Positions 7,107 through 15,144 of a stretch of DNA of 16,147 nucleotides are shown here, piece after piece. Below the pieces are notes generated by a model. That model saw only the letters and a program-made list of their open reading frames with translations, made no database searches and was not told the origin of the DNA. Position 1 is the stretch's first letter. Each line of letters begins with the position of its first letter. The translations under genes and the position numbers were made by a program. The DNA comes from JAICIG01 sp035532215 (GTDB taxonomy: Bacteria; Planctomycetota; Planctomycetia; Pirellulales; JAICIG01), in assembly GCA_035532215.1 (NCBI GenBank), contig DATKRK010000316.1:1-16147 (forward strand), read 5' to 3'.

Positions 7107-7257
7107 GAAAAGCCGGTTCGATCAGGGGGGGATTCGCGCTCCGGCCCGTTTTTGCCAGCTTTACACCATCTTAAAACCTAGTTGCAGTTTACGCTCTGGG
7201 GGGCCGAAAATTTGGATTAACTGTTTGCGCAAGGCTGTAGCGGCGTTTGGAGCGAAG

Positions 7258-7286
7258 TTGACACCTTTTGCCCAGCCGTTTAAGTT
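7258..7286 (+). promoter_or_regulatory. Candidate promoter for the DUF1573 gene
   Basis: A perfect -35 hexamer TTGACA (7258-7263) is followed after 17 bases by TAAGTT (7281-7286), only a 3 of 6 match to the -10 consensus. Transcription would start near 7293, giving a leader of about 135 bases. Confidence 0.25.
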
Positions 7287-7428
7287 TCGCGGGCGACGAA
7301 GCGAACGAGGCTCGGCGGCATTCGGGGTGTTGGACAAACCCGGCATGCCTGACAAAATGACTCGTTGAAGAAAGCGACAACGTTTCGGCCGACCATGATG
7401 GTCAGCTCATCGGGGGAGGGAGACTTCC

Positions 7429-8490
7429 GTGGTTCGCACTCTACTATGCACGATGCTGCTTGTGTTGGCGACGCATTCCGCCGCCTCGGCCCAGGAATGG
7501 GCCCGCAAGATGTTCGAAGAAACGAAACACGATTTCGGCGCCGTGGCTCGCGGGGCGAAGGCCGAATTCCGCTTCGAATTGAAGAATATCTACCTGGAAG
7601 ACGTCCATATCGCCAGCGTGCGGTCGAGTTGCGGCTGTACTTCCCCGACCATCGAACACGAACTGCTCAAGACCTACCAGCGCGGCGCCATCCTGGCCAC
7701 GTTCAACACCCGGGCCTTCAACGGCCAAAAAAGCGCGACGGTCACGGTCACGTTCGATAAGCCCTTTTACGCCGAAGTGCAATTGCAGGTTTCCGGTTTC
7801 ATTCGCAGCGACGTCGTGCTTTCGCCGGGCGGCGCCGAATTCGGCACGATCGACGCCGGCGCCGAGGCGGCCAAAAAGATCACGATCGCCTACGAGGGTC
7901 GCAGCGACTGGGCCATTACTGAAATCAAAAGCGGCAGCCCCTATGTCGAGGCGATCGCCGAGGAAACATCGCGGATCGGCAGCCGGATCAGCTATGAATT
8001 GACGGTGATGATTACGCCCGATGCACCGCCCGGCTACGTCAAAGAACAGTTGGTCATCGTCACCAACGATCGCGGCGGCGGCGCCGAATTTCCAGTCGAC
8101 GTCGAGGCCCGCGTCGTTTCCGAGTTGACGATCAGCCCGGCCTCGCTGTTTCTTGGCGCCTTGAAGCCGGGGCAAAAGGTGACGAAGCAAATCATCGTGC
8201 AGGCGAAACGTCCGTTTCATATCACCAGCGTGAGTTGCGAGGACGATTGTTTCGAGTTCGAAACCCCGCGCACGGCGAAGGCGGTTCAGTTGGTGCCGGT
8301 CGTGTTCACCGCCGGGGACGAGCCAGGAAAACTCTCGTACAAGATCAAGATTCGAACCGATCTGGACCGCGAGTCCGTCTCCGAACTGTCGGCCTTCGCT
8401 CAAGTGCTCGACGAATCGCAAGCGGATACGGACGAGTCCGCCGACGGCCAGCAGGCACAGCCTCTGACCGAGCCGAATTCCGACGGCTGA
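7429..8490 (+). CDS. Secreted DUF1573 (Ig-like/ASH-type beta-sandwich) protein
   Basis: An exported protein of 353 residues with a typical signal peptide (MVRTLLCTMLLVLATHSAASAQ, cut near residue 22) and several beta-sandwich modules. The first module shows the DUF1573 signature: HDFGAVARG (34-42), a conserved Lys-Asn (52-53) and SSCGCTSP with Cys68/Cys70. A second module starts near 120 (VVLSPGGAEFGTIDAG) and a third near 225, with a Cys-x3-Cys pair at 270/274. The tail from about 325 is acidic and disordered. DUF1573 proteins are abundant in Planctomycetes and Bacteroidetes; their precise role is unknown, probably periplasmic or surface protein binding. The GTG start is supported by GGGAGGGAGA just upstream and by the signal peptide beginning there. 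The FAD-dependent oxidoreductase follows after 29 bases, so the two probably share a transcript. Confidence 0.9.
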   Translation: MVRTLLCTMLLVLATHSAASAQEWARKMFEETKHDFGAVARGAKAEFRFELKNIYLEDVHIASVRSSCGCTSPTIEHELLKTYQRGAILATFNTRAFNGQKSATVTVTFDKPFYAEVQLQVSGFIRSDVVLSPGGAEFGTIDAGAEAAKKITIAYEGRSDWAITEIKSGSPYVEAIAEETSRIGSRISYELTVMITPDAPPGYVKEQLVIVTNDRGGGAEFPVDVEARVVSELTISPASLFLGALKPGQKVTKQIIVQAKRPFHITSVSCEDDCFEFETPRTAKAVQLVPVVFTAGDEPGKLSYKIKIRTDLDRESVSELSAFAQVLDESQADTDESADGQQAQPLTEPNSDG

Positions 8491-8519
8491 AAAGTCTTTT
8501 CACTCAGGAGGCGTCTGAA

Positions 8520-9815
8520 ATGACTCCACCGAATAGCGCCGTGCAAGAGGCCCCCAGCGACGAGGCGACGACAGACGTTTCCAAGTGCGACTGCTGCGTG
8601 GTGGGCGGCGGGCCAGCCGGGGTGATGCTCTCGCTGCTGCTGGCGCGGCAAGGCATCAGTACGTTTCTCTTGGAGAGCCATAAAGATTTCGACCGCGACT
8701 TCCGCGGCGACACGATCCACCCCTCGACGCTGGAAATCCTCGATCAGCTCGGTTTGGCCGCTCGGTTGCACGAGTTGCCGCACGGGAAGCTGCGCGCCTT
8801 GAAGGTCCACACGCCCGGCGGCACGACGACGCTCGTGGACCTGCACCGGCTCAGGACTCCTTTTCCCTACATCATGATGCTGCCGCAAGCGCGGTTTCTC
8901 GATTTTTTGGCGACCGAGGCGCGGCGCTATCCCGACTTCCACTTGCAGTTGGGCGCCAACGTGCAGCGCCTGGTCGAAGAGGGCGGGCGGATCGTCGGGG
9001 TGCGGCGCCGCGGCGACGACAGCCGGTGGCACGAGGTGCGAGCGCCGTTGGTCGTCGGCTGCGACGGGCGTTTTTCGAAACTCCGCAGCCTTTCCCGGCT
9101 CGAAACGGAGAAAACTTCGCCGCCGATGGATGTCGTCTGGCTGCGGCTTTCGCGGCGGCCGACCGACCCGCGGGACGAAGGCGAATTCTACATCAGTGGC
9201 GGCCACTTGGTGGTGATTCTCAATCGCGAGGATCACGTGCAGATCGGCTACGTGATCTTGAAAGGCGGATTTCCGCAAATGCGGGCCTCGGGCATCGAGA
9301 CGCTGCAAAAGAGTCTGGCTGCGATCGTGCCTTGGCTGGCCGATCGCGTCGGCGAACTGCAAGATTGGAAGCAAGTCTCCGTGTTGTCCGTGGAATCGAG
9401 CCGCCTGCCGCGCTGGTATCGAGCCGGATTGCTGCTGATCGGCGACGCGGCGCACGTGATGACGCCGGTCGGGGGCGTGGGCATCAACTACGCCATTCAG
9501 GACGCCGTCGAGACGGCCAACCTGCTTGGACCCGCGCTGAAGCGCGGTCAGGTCTCGCTTGAGGATCTCGCCGCCGTGCAACACGTGCGGGAGCGCCCAA
9601 CGCGGATCATTCAGGCGTTCCAGCGGTTCATGCAACGACAAATGGTCAACCACGCGCTCGAGGACGACAAGCCCTTTCACTTTCCGCTCGCAATGCGTTT
9701 GATTGCCAGCCTGCCGCTCATCCGCGACATCCCGGCGCGGATGGTGGCCTTCGGCCCGCGCCGCGTCCGCATTCAAGACGGCGAGGCGCAGCGCTCTGCC
9801 TCGCCGGCCCAATAA
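8520..9815 (+). CDS. FAD-dependent monooxygenase-like oxidoreductase (UbiH/PHBH fold)
   Basis: A probable cytoplasmic flavoprotein of 431 residues in the p-hydroxybenzoate hydroxylase / UbiH superfamily (COG0654-like), which usually hydroxylates or oxidises aromatic or polyketide-like substrates using FAD and NAD(P)H. The N-terminal dinucleotide fold has VVGGGPAGVM (27-36) and the ribose-binding acidic residue of LLES (Glu52). The DG motif reads GCDGRFSKLR (180-189). The second FAD motif is GDAAHVMTPVGGVGINYAIQ (308-327). The substrate region gives no clue to the compound. The ATG at 8520 has an AGGAGG (8506-8511) 8 bases upstream; the same frame is open further upstream inside the DUF1573 gene but that part is a shadow. 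It follows the DUF1573 gene by 29 bases. Substrate and pathway are unknown. Confidence 0.9.
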   Translation: MTPPNSAVQEAPSDEATTDVSKCDCCVVGGGPAGVMLSLLLARQGISTFLLESHKDFDRDFRGDTIHPSTLEILDQLGLAARLHELPHGKLRALKVHTPGGTTTLVDLHRLRTPFPYIMMLPQARFLDFLATEARRYPDFHLQLGANVQRLVEEGGRIVGVRRRGDDSRWHEVRAPLVVGCDGRFSKLRSLSRLETEKTSPPMDVVWLRLSRRPTDPRDEGEFYISGGHLVVILNREDHVQIGYVILKGGFPQMRASGIETLQKSLAAIVPWLADRVGELQDWKQVSVLSVESSRLPRWYRAGLLLIGDAAHVMTPVGGVGINYAIQDAVETANLLGPALKRGQVSLEDLAAVQHVRERPTRIIQAFQRFMQRQMVNHALEDDKPFHFPLAMRLIASLPLIRDIPARMVAFGPRRVRIQDGEAQRSASPAQ

Positions 9816-9866
9816 GATTGTGAAACTGCGAGAATTGCAGCCGCTCGCTGCGAAAATAGGCGCCGC

Positions 9867-9886
9867 CGGCGGGCTGGGCCCCGCCG
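9867..9886 (+). terminator. GC-rich hairpin after the FAD oxidoreductase gene
   Basis: CGGCGGG (9867-9873) pairs perfectly with CCCGCCG (9880-9886) around a 6-base loop and is followed by AT-rich sequence (atattcatgttta), 51 bases after the stop. The T content downstream is modest, so termination may be partial. Alternatively it lies in the leader of the next gene. Confidence 0.4.
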
Positions 9887-9942
9887 ATATTCATGTTTAG
9901 GCAGGATCCATGTCTTCGTTAGGCGGCACAGGAGCGAACACG

Positions 9943-10383
9943 ATGCGCGGCGCTGGCTGGTTGGGCATGTTCATCGCGTTGGCGGTGGTCGGCGAACGTG
10001 CGTGGGCTGAAGAGATCGTCTGGCTGCACGATACCGAGACGGCCTGGCAGCAATGCGTGGGCGAACAACGACTCTTGCTGTTATTCGTCACTCGCCCCAA
10101 TTGCAAGTACTGCGCCCAGATGAAGAACGTCACCTTTGCCGACGAGAAAGTGCGCGAACTGGTCGGCGCCGGGTTCGTGCCGCTGGCCATCGATCCGGCA
10201 AGCAACCCGGAGTTGATCAAGGAACTGAGAATCGCCGCCTATCCGACGACGTTGGTCATCTCGCCGGAATCGGGTCTGCTCGACCGCTTCAAGGGCTATT
10301 TGCCCCCGGCCGAATTCCAACGGCGCCTGAATCGCAGCCGCGTCCAGTCTACCGCCAAGCGGCCGCAGAGCAGCCGGCGTTGA
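9943..10383 (+). CDS. Small exported thioredoxin-fold protein
   Basis: A 146-residue protein with an N-terminal signal peptide (MRGAGWLGMFIALAVVGERAWA, cut near residue 22) and a thioredoxin-like domain of the Thioredoxin_7/DUF255-like kind. The active site is RPNCKYCAQM, CxxC at Cys54 and Cys57. The cis-Pro loop is AYPTTLV (Pro101). The region after it (ESGLLDRFKGYLPPAEF) is typical of thioredoxin-fold proteins. It should act in the periplasm as a thiol-disulfide reductase or oxidase; the direction is not readable. ATG 9943 is preferred because AGGAG (9930-9934) sits 8 bases upstream and the signal peptide begins there. The in-frame ATG 9910 adds 11 residues with a poorly spaced site. It lies 127 bases past the FAD gene, beyond a hairpin, so it may have its own promoter. 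Confidence 0.87.
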   Translation: MRGAGWLGMFIALAVVGERAWAEEIVWLHDTETAWQQCVGEQRLLLLFVTRPNCKYCAQMKNVTFADEKVRELVGAGFVPLAIDPASNPELIKELRIAAYPTTLVISPESGLLDRFKGYLPPAEFQRRLNRSRVQSTAKRPQSSRR

Positions 10384-10431
10384 GCGTCTGCCGAGACTCT
10401 TGCTTCGGGCGGTCTTCGCGTCCCAAGGCCG

Positions 10432-10570
10432 CTAACCTGGATTATTCATCAGCCACGAGAACGCGAGACAAAGCGCTTCACACTAACCCGACGCGCAAGC
10501 GAGGTAAGCCGATTGCTCCACCTCGCTTGCGCGTCGGGTTGGTATGGGCTGATGAATAATCCCGGCTTAA
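10432..10570. mobile_element. MITE-like element, copy 2 (139 bp, inverted relative to copy 1)
   Basis: The outer inverted repeats are at 10432-10454 (CTAACCTGGATTATTCATCA...) and 10547-10570. The inner hairpin is a perfect 21-bp inverted repeat: 10485-10505 against 10520-10540, with a 14-base loop. The reverse complement of this element aligns with 6924-7061 almost base for base across the first 100 bases. The two differ mainly in about 15 bases next to one end. It begins 49 bases after the thioredoxin-fold gene stop and contains no gene. With no transposase it would depend on one elsewhere. It may also act as a strong terminator. Confidence 0.8.
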
Positions 10571-10672
10571 CGCGATCGCCGTTGGCTCAGGTGACCGCGC
10601 ACGATTTTCCAAAATGCGGCTTTTGCGGACTTTGACGATCCGCGAATTTCCTCTGCAGAGCAGTCGCAGGCC

Positions 10673-10891
10673 CTACGCCCCTCGGGTTTCGCCCGGTCGG
10701 TTCGCCGGAGGGCGGAATAGGGGCCAGTCTTGGGCCGCGAGTTCTTCGGCGGCGTGCAGTCGTGCTTGCAATCGGGCGTCGTAATCCAGAAAACCGATCA
10801 GCGCGCACAAATCGGACTCTGACAGCGATTCTACGTGAGCTGCATCGAGTTCGAGAGACTTGAGAATCGAAGGACTCGCATTCCCGTCCAT
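10673..10891 (-). CDS. Small protein of unknown function (72 residues)
   Basis: I do not recognise a family. The reason to call it a gene is the start: ATG at 10891-10889 is preceded by AGGGAGGAAG, a very strong ribosome binding site. The predicted protein is acidic, helical and leucine-rich in its first 50 residues (LKSLELDAAHVESLSESDL, then LIGFLDYDARLQARL), with a Pro/Arg-rich tail (PLFRPPANRPGETRG). No signal peptide or membrane segment is seen. It is divergent from the GYF/TPR gene, with about 240 bases between the two starts, and faces the MITE-like element at its 3' end. A regulatory or helical adaptor role is possible but unsupported. Confidence 0.6.
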   Translation of the reverse strand: MDGNASPSILKSLELDAAHVESLSESDLCALIGFLDYDARLQARLHAAEELAAQDWPLFRPPANRPGETRGA

Positions 10892-11057
10892 GAACTTCCT
10901 CCCTGCAATTGCTCGCCACGATCGCCTATCGCGTGGAATAGACCGCGGTCATTCTACAGGGCTCGCGGGTGCAATGCTAGCATCCCCACGCCAGGGCGCC
11001 CGCCGGGCGCGATTTGGAAACGCCGAAAAATGACGGACGTCCATATGCGATAAAAAG

Positions 11058-11087
11058 TTAGAACTCGGAAAAAGGACCTGCTAGAAT
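11058..11087 (+). promoter_or_regulatory. Weak candidate promoter for the GYF/TPR operon
   Basis: TTAGAA (11058-11063) is followed after 18 bases by TAGAAT (11082-11087; 5 of 6 to the -10 consensus). If real, transcription begins near 11094, which excludes the TTG codon at 11087 and favours ATG 11132. A perfect 8-bp palindrome GGACGTCC lies upstream at 11035-11042. Confidence 0.25.
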
Positions 11088-11131
11088 TGGCCGATCATCC
11101 CATGATCTGGTGGCAAGGTGCGAGACATCCC

Positions 11132-13150
11132 ATGTCGGAAGCCTGGTACTGCATGGCGTTCGGGCAGGAGCTTGGCCCGATGTCCTTGGCCGACTTGAAG
11201 GCGCTGGTCGAACGCGGCGACGTGCTGCCGAACGATCGGATCAAGTGCGGCGCCGAGGGCGAGTGGAAATCGGCAGGTTCGATGGCGGAGTTTCTCCCCT
11301 CCTCCGATTTAGGGAACCGAACGGCGCTTGCCAAAGCGTCGGCTGCCGAAACGCCGCCGGTTGAAACGCCCGTTGCCGAACCTCTGGCTGCTCGGTCGGC
11401 GGCAGCCGAAATGGCCGCTGCTGAACAAGAGCCGGTCGAACCGGCGCCGGCCGGAACCGCCCCAGGCGCTGTGATGCCGGCCGCCGGACGCAGAGGGTTC
11501 AGATTCTTTGCGGCGGCTGGCGTTCTGTTGGCGCTGCTTGGGGGCGTTTCGGGGGGATTATCGGCGCTGTTGTGGGGCGATGCTGGCGATTCCCAGGCCA
11601 TCGCCAGTTCTGCGCCGGCGGTCGACCAGCAAAAAATCGCCGCGCTCTGGGTGCAGATCGAAGATCTTGAAAGACACCGCCAGCAGTTGGAAGAGGCGGC
11701 CAACCCGCCCGCGTCGCCATCGCCGCCTGCGTCGGCGCCAAGATCCTCGCCCGAAACGCCCCCGGCGCCGAGTTTGCCGCCTGCCGCCAATCCGCCGGCG
11801 CCACCGCCCGACATGCCCGCGGCGCCGGCTGATGGCCCGGCGCCCAAGGCCGAATCCAAAGGCAGCGAAGGTGATGGAGATGGCGAAAAGGCGCTCGATC
11901 CGCTGGCCAGCATGCGGGCGGCGTCGCCCGCGCCGGGCCTTCCCGCCGGACAGCCGCCTGCGACTTCGAGCGGGCCGCCGACAGCCGCTCCGCTGAGCCC
12001 GCCCGCTACGGCCGGGTTGACGCCCGAACAGGTTCGAGAGCGGCAACGCCAGCGGCTTGAATTGCTGAAGCAAATCTACGCCGAGCGCGCGGAGCTGCTG
12101 GTGCAGCACGCCAAACTCCAGGCCGAATTGGATCGCGTGGACGCGGCGATCTCCAAGGCCCAGGGCCAGTTGGCTGCGGCGAGCGTTGGGATCGCTGAGC
12201 TCGAGACTCTGATTGCGACCGCGCAGTTCAACCCGACTGCCAATGGCTCGAAAATTGCCGAATGGACGACCGGAGTGGCGGAGCTCGGCGCCGCTACGCT
12301 GTTGATCCAAGCGCAAATCGAGCAGTTGAACGTCGAGCGCGCCGGCGTGGTCGAAAAAATCAACGCATACTACGCGGAAGCCGATCAGCTCCGCAGCCGC
12401 TGGCTGGCCGTGGTCGATCCTTTCGGCCGGCTCGACCGGGGCGAAGAAGAGTCGGCGATTGCCGCATTCAGCGAATGGGTGAGGCTCCAGCCCGACGCGC
12501 CTTGGGCTTGGCTGGCGCGTGGCTTCGCCTTCTGGCAGCTCGGCAAGGACGATGCCGCGTTCACGGATTTCAACCAGGCTGTCAGCCTGAAAGGTCCGGC
12601 GATCTCGAATTCGCTGGCGGCCCGCGGAGGGCTGCTGCACGCGATGGGCCGATCGAAAGACGCCATGGCCGACTTCGGCAAAGCTTTAAAGCTCAACAAG
12701 GCAGACGGCATGGTTTACCTGTTTCGCGCCCGGTGCTACTGCGCCGACGAGAAGTATTCGGCGGCCAGAAAGGACTTTGAAACTGCGATTCGCCTGTCGC
12801 CCAAAGACGCGGAAACCTATCGTCAATACGCCTTGCTGCAGGCGGCCTGTCCCAAGGACCGCTTCCGCAACGGCAAGAAGGCGGTGGCCAACGCCGAGCA
12901 GGCCTGTGAATTGACCGAGTGGAAGAATTGGTCGGCGCTGGATACGTTGGCCGCGGCGAACGCCGAGGCGGGGCGCTTCGACGAAGCCTGCCGCTGGGCC
13001 GAGAAAGCCGCCTCGCTGACCTACGGCGCCAACCGCGGCCAATGCCTGGCCCGGCTGAAACAATACCAGGCCGGGCAGCCGCTGCGTCTCGATTGGAAGA
13101 ACCAAATTGGCAATCCGTCCGCGGCCGCCGACTCGCCCATCGCTCAATGA
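11132..13150 (+). CDS. GYF-domain, single-pass membrane, coiled-coil and TPR protein
   Basis: A scaffold-like protein of 672 residues in several parts. Residues 3-52 form a GYF_2-like domain (AWYCMAFGQELGPMSLADL, later GEW). An Ala/Glu/Pro linker (about 60-120) precedes a transmembrane segment (about 124-147, FRFFAAAGVLLALLGGVSGG). A short coiled coil (165-190), a long Pro/Ala-rich low-complexity region (192-300) and a longer coiled coil (300-425) follow. TPR repeats (about 435-640) end in a KAVANAEQACELTEW / LDTLAAANAEAGRFDEA pattern typical of planctomycete TPR proteins. The GYF domain should be cytoplasmic and the TPR part outside the inner membrane. No enzymatic motif is seen; protein-protein interaction is the likely role. 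ATG 11132 sits right at the GYF domain with AAGGTG upstream; TTG 11087 and ATG 11102 are alternatives. The glycosyltransferase gene follows after 34 bases. Confidence 0.85.
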   Translation: MSEAWYCMAFGQELGPMSLADLKALVERGDVLPNDRIKCGAEGEWKSAGSMAEFLPSSDLGNRTALAKASAAETPPVETPVAEPLAARSAAAEMAAAEQEPVEPAPAGTAPGAVMPAAGRRGFRFFAAAGVLLALLGGVSGGLSALLWGDAGDSQAIASSAPAVDQQKIAALWVQIEDLERHRQQLEEAANPPASPSPPASAPRSSPETPPAPSLPPAANPPAPPPDMPAAPADGPAPKAESKGSEGDGDGEKALDPLASMRAASPAPGLPAGQPPATSSGPPTAAPLSPPATAGLTPEQVRERQRQRLELLKQIYAERAELLVQHAKLQAELDRVDAAISKAQGQLAAASVGIAELETLIATAQFNPTANGSKIAEWTTGVAELGAATLLIQAQIEQLNVERAGVVEKINAYYAEADQLRSRWLAVVDPFGRLDRGEEESAIAAFSEWVRLQPDAPWAWLARGFAFWQLGKDDAAFTDFNQAVSLKGPAISNSLAARGGLLHAMGRSKDAMADFGKALKLNKADGMVYLFRARCYCADEKYSAARKDFETAIRLSPKDAETYRQYALLQAACPKDRFRNGKKAVANAEQACELTEWKNWSALDTLAAANAEAGRFDEACRWAEKAASLTYGANRGQCLARLKQYQAGQPLRLDWKNQIGNPSAAADSPIAQ

Positions 13151-13184
13151 CACGTCACCCGTGGCTCGGCCCGCTCAGGATTTG

Positions 13185-15137
13185 ATGGCGTTTCGTCCTC
13201 CGCCGCCGAGCGTTCGGCAAAAACTCGTCTTGGCGGTCATTGCGACGATGGCCGCCGTGTTGCGGCTGGAAAGCTTGGGAGAAACCTCCCTGGCTCACTT
13301 CGACGAAGGAGTGCTGGCTGCGAACGGGATCAACGTCTGGCTGAAAGGCCCGCTGCACTTCCAACTTGCGCTGCCGCTGCAAGCTCCGCCCTTGTTCCCT
13401 TGGCTGGTCGCCGCAGCGCACGAACTGCTGCAAAGCGAGTGGGTCATCCTGGGCAAAATTGTTTCTGCTGGGCTCGCGGTGGCGACCGTGCCGGTGTTGT
13501 TTTTGCTCGGGCGCCGTTTGCAAGGCAACTCGTTCGGACTCGCCGCCGCGGCGCTGTTGGCCGCCAGCGACTTGCACGTCGCCTATTCGCGCATGGCGCT
13601 GACCGACGCGCCGTTGACGTTCTTCTTTACGCTGGCGATGTATTGCCTGCTGCGGCTGTTCGATGCAACATCGGAACCGGGCGATCTCTCTCCGACATCC
13701 AAGCCCGGCGGCAACCTTCGCGCTTCGCAGTCTCGCCGTTCGTCCTGGACGCTCGCCGGCTGGACGTTGGCGGCGGGGTTGTCCGCGGGCGCGGCATGGA
13801 CGACGAAATACAACGGCTGGATGTCGCTCGCGGCGGCCTTCACGGCGTTGGGGCTCGTCTGGCTCCGAGATTCGCTGGGGCGCAACAAATGGCAGGCGCA
13901 CGTTGGCGCCGCGGGCTGGCGCCTGGTCTTTGCGCTCGTTGGCGCCGCGATCGTGGCAGGACTTTGCTTCGCACCGTGGGTCTGGTTCGTGAACCGGTCG
14001 TTCGCCGGCGGATATGGGACCGTGACGGCAAATCACTGGAGTTACTTCGGCGGCCTCGCCGCCTGGCCCGGGCGCGCTTGGCGATTGTGTATTTCGCTGC
14101 CCGCGTTCCGGCATTACGGTTGGCTCGCGACTTTGGCGGGGATCAGCATCGTGCTCGGGCGGAGTGCGTCGTTCGGGCGGCATCGCGCGAAGGCTGCTGG
14201 CGCGCCGCGTTTCGGCGCTCAGGCGATGGGCGTCGCGACCGCTGCGGCAGGGCTGTTGGCGGCTTTCGTGCTTGGAGCGGACGCAGTGCTGTTGTTGCTG
14301 GCCATCGCCGCCATCGGCCCCGTGCTGGTTTACGGGCGCTTCGAGCACGTCTTGCTGGCCGTCTGGCTGGGCGCGTTCGTCGTCATGACCCCGTTTTACC
14401 ATCCCTACACGCGGCTGCTGACGCCTGCGCTGCCGGCCGCCATTCTGTTGGCGCTCTGGCTCGTCGACGAAGGTTGGCGCAGGTTACGCTTCACGGCAAC
14501 GGCCTCGACCGCCGAGCCCGTCGAACTGCAATCCTGCCGCTGGTTGTGCCGCTTCTTGGCCGGTGCTGCGATCGCCGCGAGCATGGCAATTTTTTTCGCG
14601 GCGCATCCGTTCGGTTGGCTCCCGTCGGCCGCGTTGTGGGGCCGATGGTCGACGCGCGAGTCGTACCGCGCCTTCGGAGTGGCGATCGACGACCGTACGC
14701 CGCGAGACGCCTTCGTGCTGTGCCAAGCCCTGCCGCCGATGCCGCTCTACTGCCCGCGCGAATGGCGGGCGCTCGACCTGCTGCCGTTCACCGAACTGCT
14801 GCCGCAAGTCCCCGATGATCGGCCGTGTTTTCTGGCCGTCGACGATTGGGGCGCCCACGGCGCCGGGCATGACGCCGCTTGGAAGACCCTGCTCGAAAAC
14901 AAGTCTTGCCTGCAAATCGTCGCCAGGATCCCCAACGATTTGAACATCGTCGCCTTGTTGGATAACTTGTCCCCTGACGAGGTTGCCGAAAAACTGGCCG
15001 GCTTGGCGGCGCCAGGCGCCGCCCAGCCGCCGCCTGGCGCGAATTTCCTGCCGCCCGCCTTGCAGGAAATGAAACAGGATGTCATTGTGCTTTACCGAAT
15101 CGACCGCGGGTGCGTCGATTCGCGGACTGCCCGATAG
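13185..15137 (+). CDS. GT39-like (ArnT/PMT family) membrane glycosyltransferase
   Basis: A polytopic protein of 650 residues that should transfer a sugar from a polyprenyl-phosphate donor to an acceptor on the outer side of the membrane. The N-terminal part fits the ArnT/PMT (GT-C) pattern. A first helix is followed by SLAHFDEGVLAANG, with the catalytic-type Asp-Glu at 40-41. Repeated hydrophobic helices and AYSRMALTDAPLTFFFTLAM (134-153) resemble the conserved Arg...Asp loop. A soluble domain follows the last helices (about 490-650). Acceptor and sugar are unknown. ATG 13185 has CAGGA 5 bases upstream; the frame is open from 13107 but that overlaps the end of the TPR gene and has no membrane character. 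It lies 34 bases after the TPR gene and 7 bases before the ABC ATPase, suggesting one transcript. Confidence 0.85.
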   Translation: MAFRPPPPSVRQKLVLAVIATMAAVLRLESLGETSLAHFDEGVLAANGINVWLKGPLHFQLALPLQAPPLFPWLVAAAHELLQSEWVILGKIVSAGLAVATVPVLFLLGRRLQGNSFGLAAAALLAASDLHVAYSRMALTDAPLTFFFTLAMYCLLRLFDATSEPGDLSPTSKPGGNLRASQSRRSSWTLAGWTLAAGLSAGAAWTTKYNGWMSLAAAFTALGLVWLRDSLGRNKWQAHVGAAGWRLVFALVGAAIVAGLCFAPWVWFVNRSFAGGYGTVTANHWSYFGGLAAWPGRAWRLCISLPAFRHYGWLATLAGISIVLGRSASFGRHRAKAAGAPRFGAQAMGVATAAAGLLAAFVLGADAVLLLLAIAAIGPVLVYGRFEHVLLAVWLGAFVVMTPFYHPYTRLLTPALPAAILLALWLVDEGWRRLRFTATASTAEPVELQSCRWLCRFLAGAAIAASMAIFFAAHPFGWLPSAALWGRWSTRESYRAFGVAIDDRTPRDAFVLCQALPPMPLYCPREWRALDLLPFTELLPQVPDDRPCFLAVDDWGAHGAGHDAAWKTLLENKSCLQIVARIPNDLNIVALLDNLSPDEVAEKLAGLAAPGAAQPPPGANFLPPALQEMKQDVIVLYRIDRGCVDSRTAR

Positions 15138-15144
15138 CGAAACC

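Larger units (their letters stand above)
7062..7428. other. Non-coding divergent intergenic stretch
   Basis: Lies between the MITE-like element and the DUF1573 gene. Open frames here (for example 7161-7380 on the minus strand) have no ribosome binding site or family resemblance. The stretch is AT-richer than its neighbours and holds the two candidate divergent promoters (7079-7106 and 7258-7286). I see no RNA gene. Confidence 0.5.

Noticed and set aside
8235..8519. N-terminal extension of the FAD oxidoreductase
   Set aside because: It overlaps the DUF1573 gene in another frame; AGGAGG before 8520 and the FAD motif position fix the start.
8400..9812. 470-codon frame antisense to the FAD oxidoreductase
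   Set aside because: Shadow frame without motifs, opposite a gene with clear FAD-binding motifs.
13400..14818. 472-codon frame overlapping the glycosyltransferase
   Set aside because: Arg/Ala/Gly-rich frame-shifted shadow with no membrane or family pattern.
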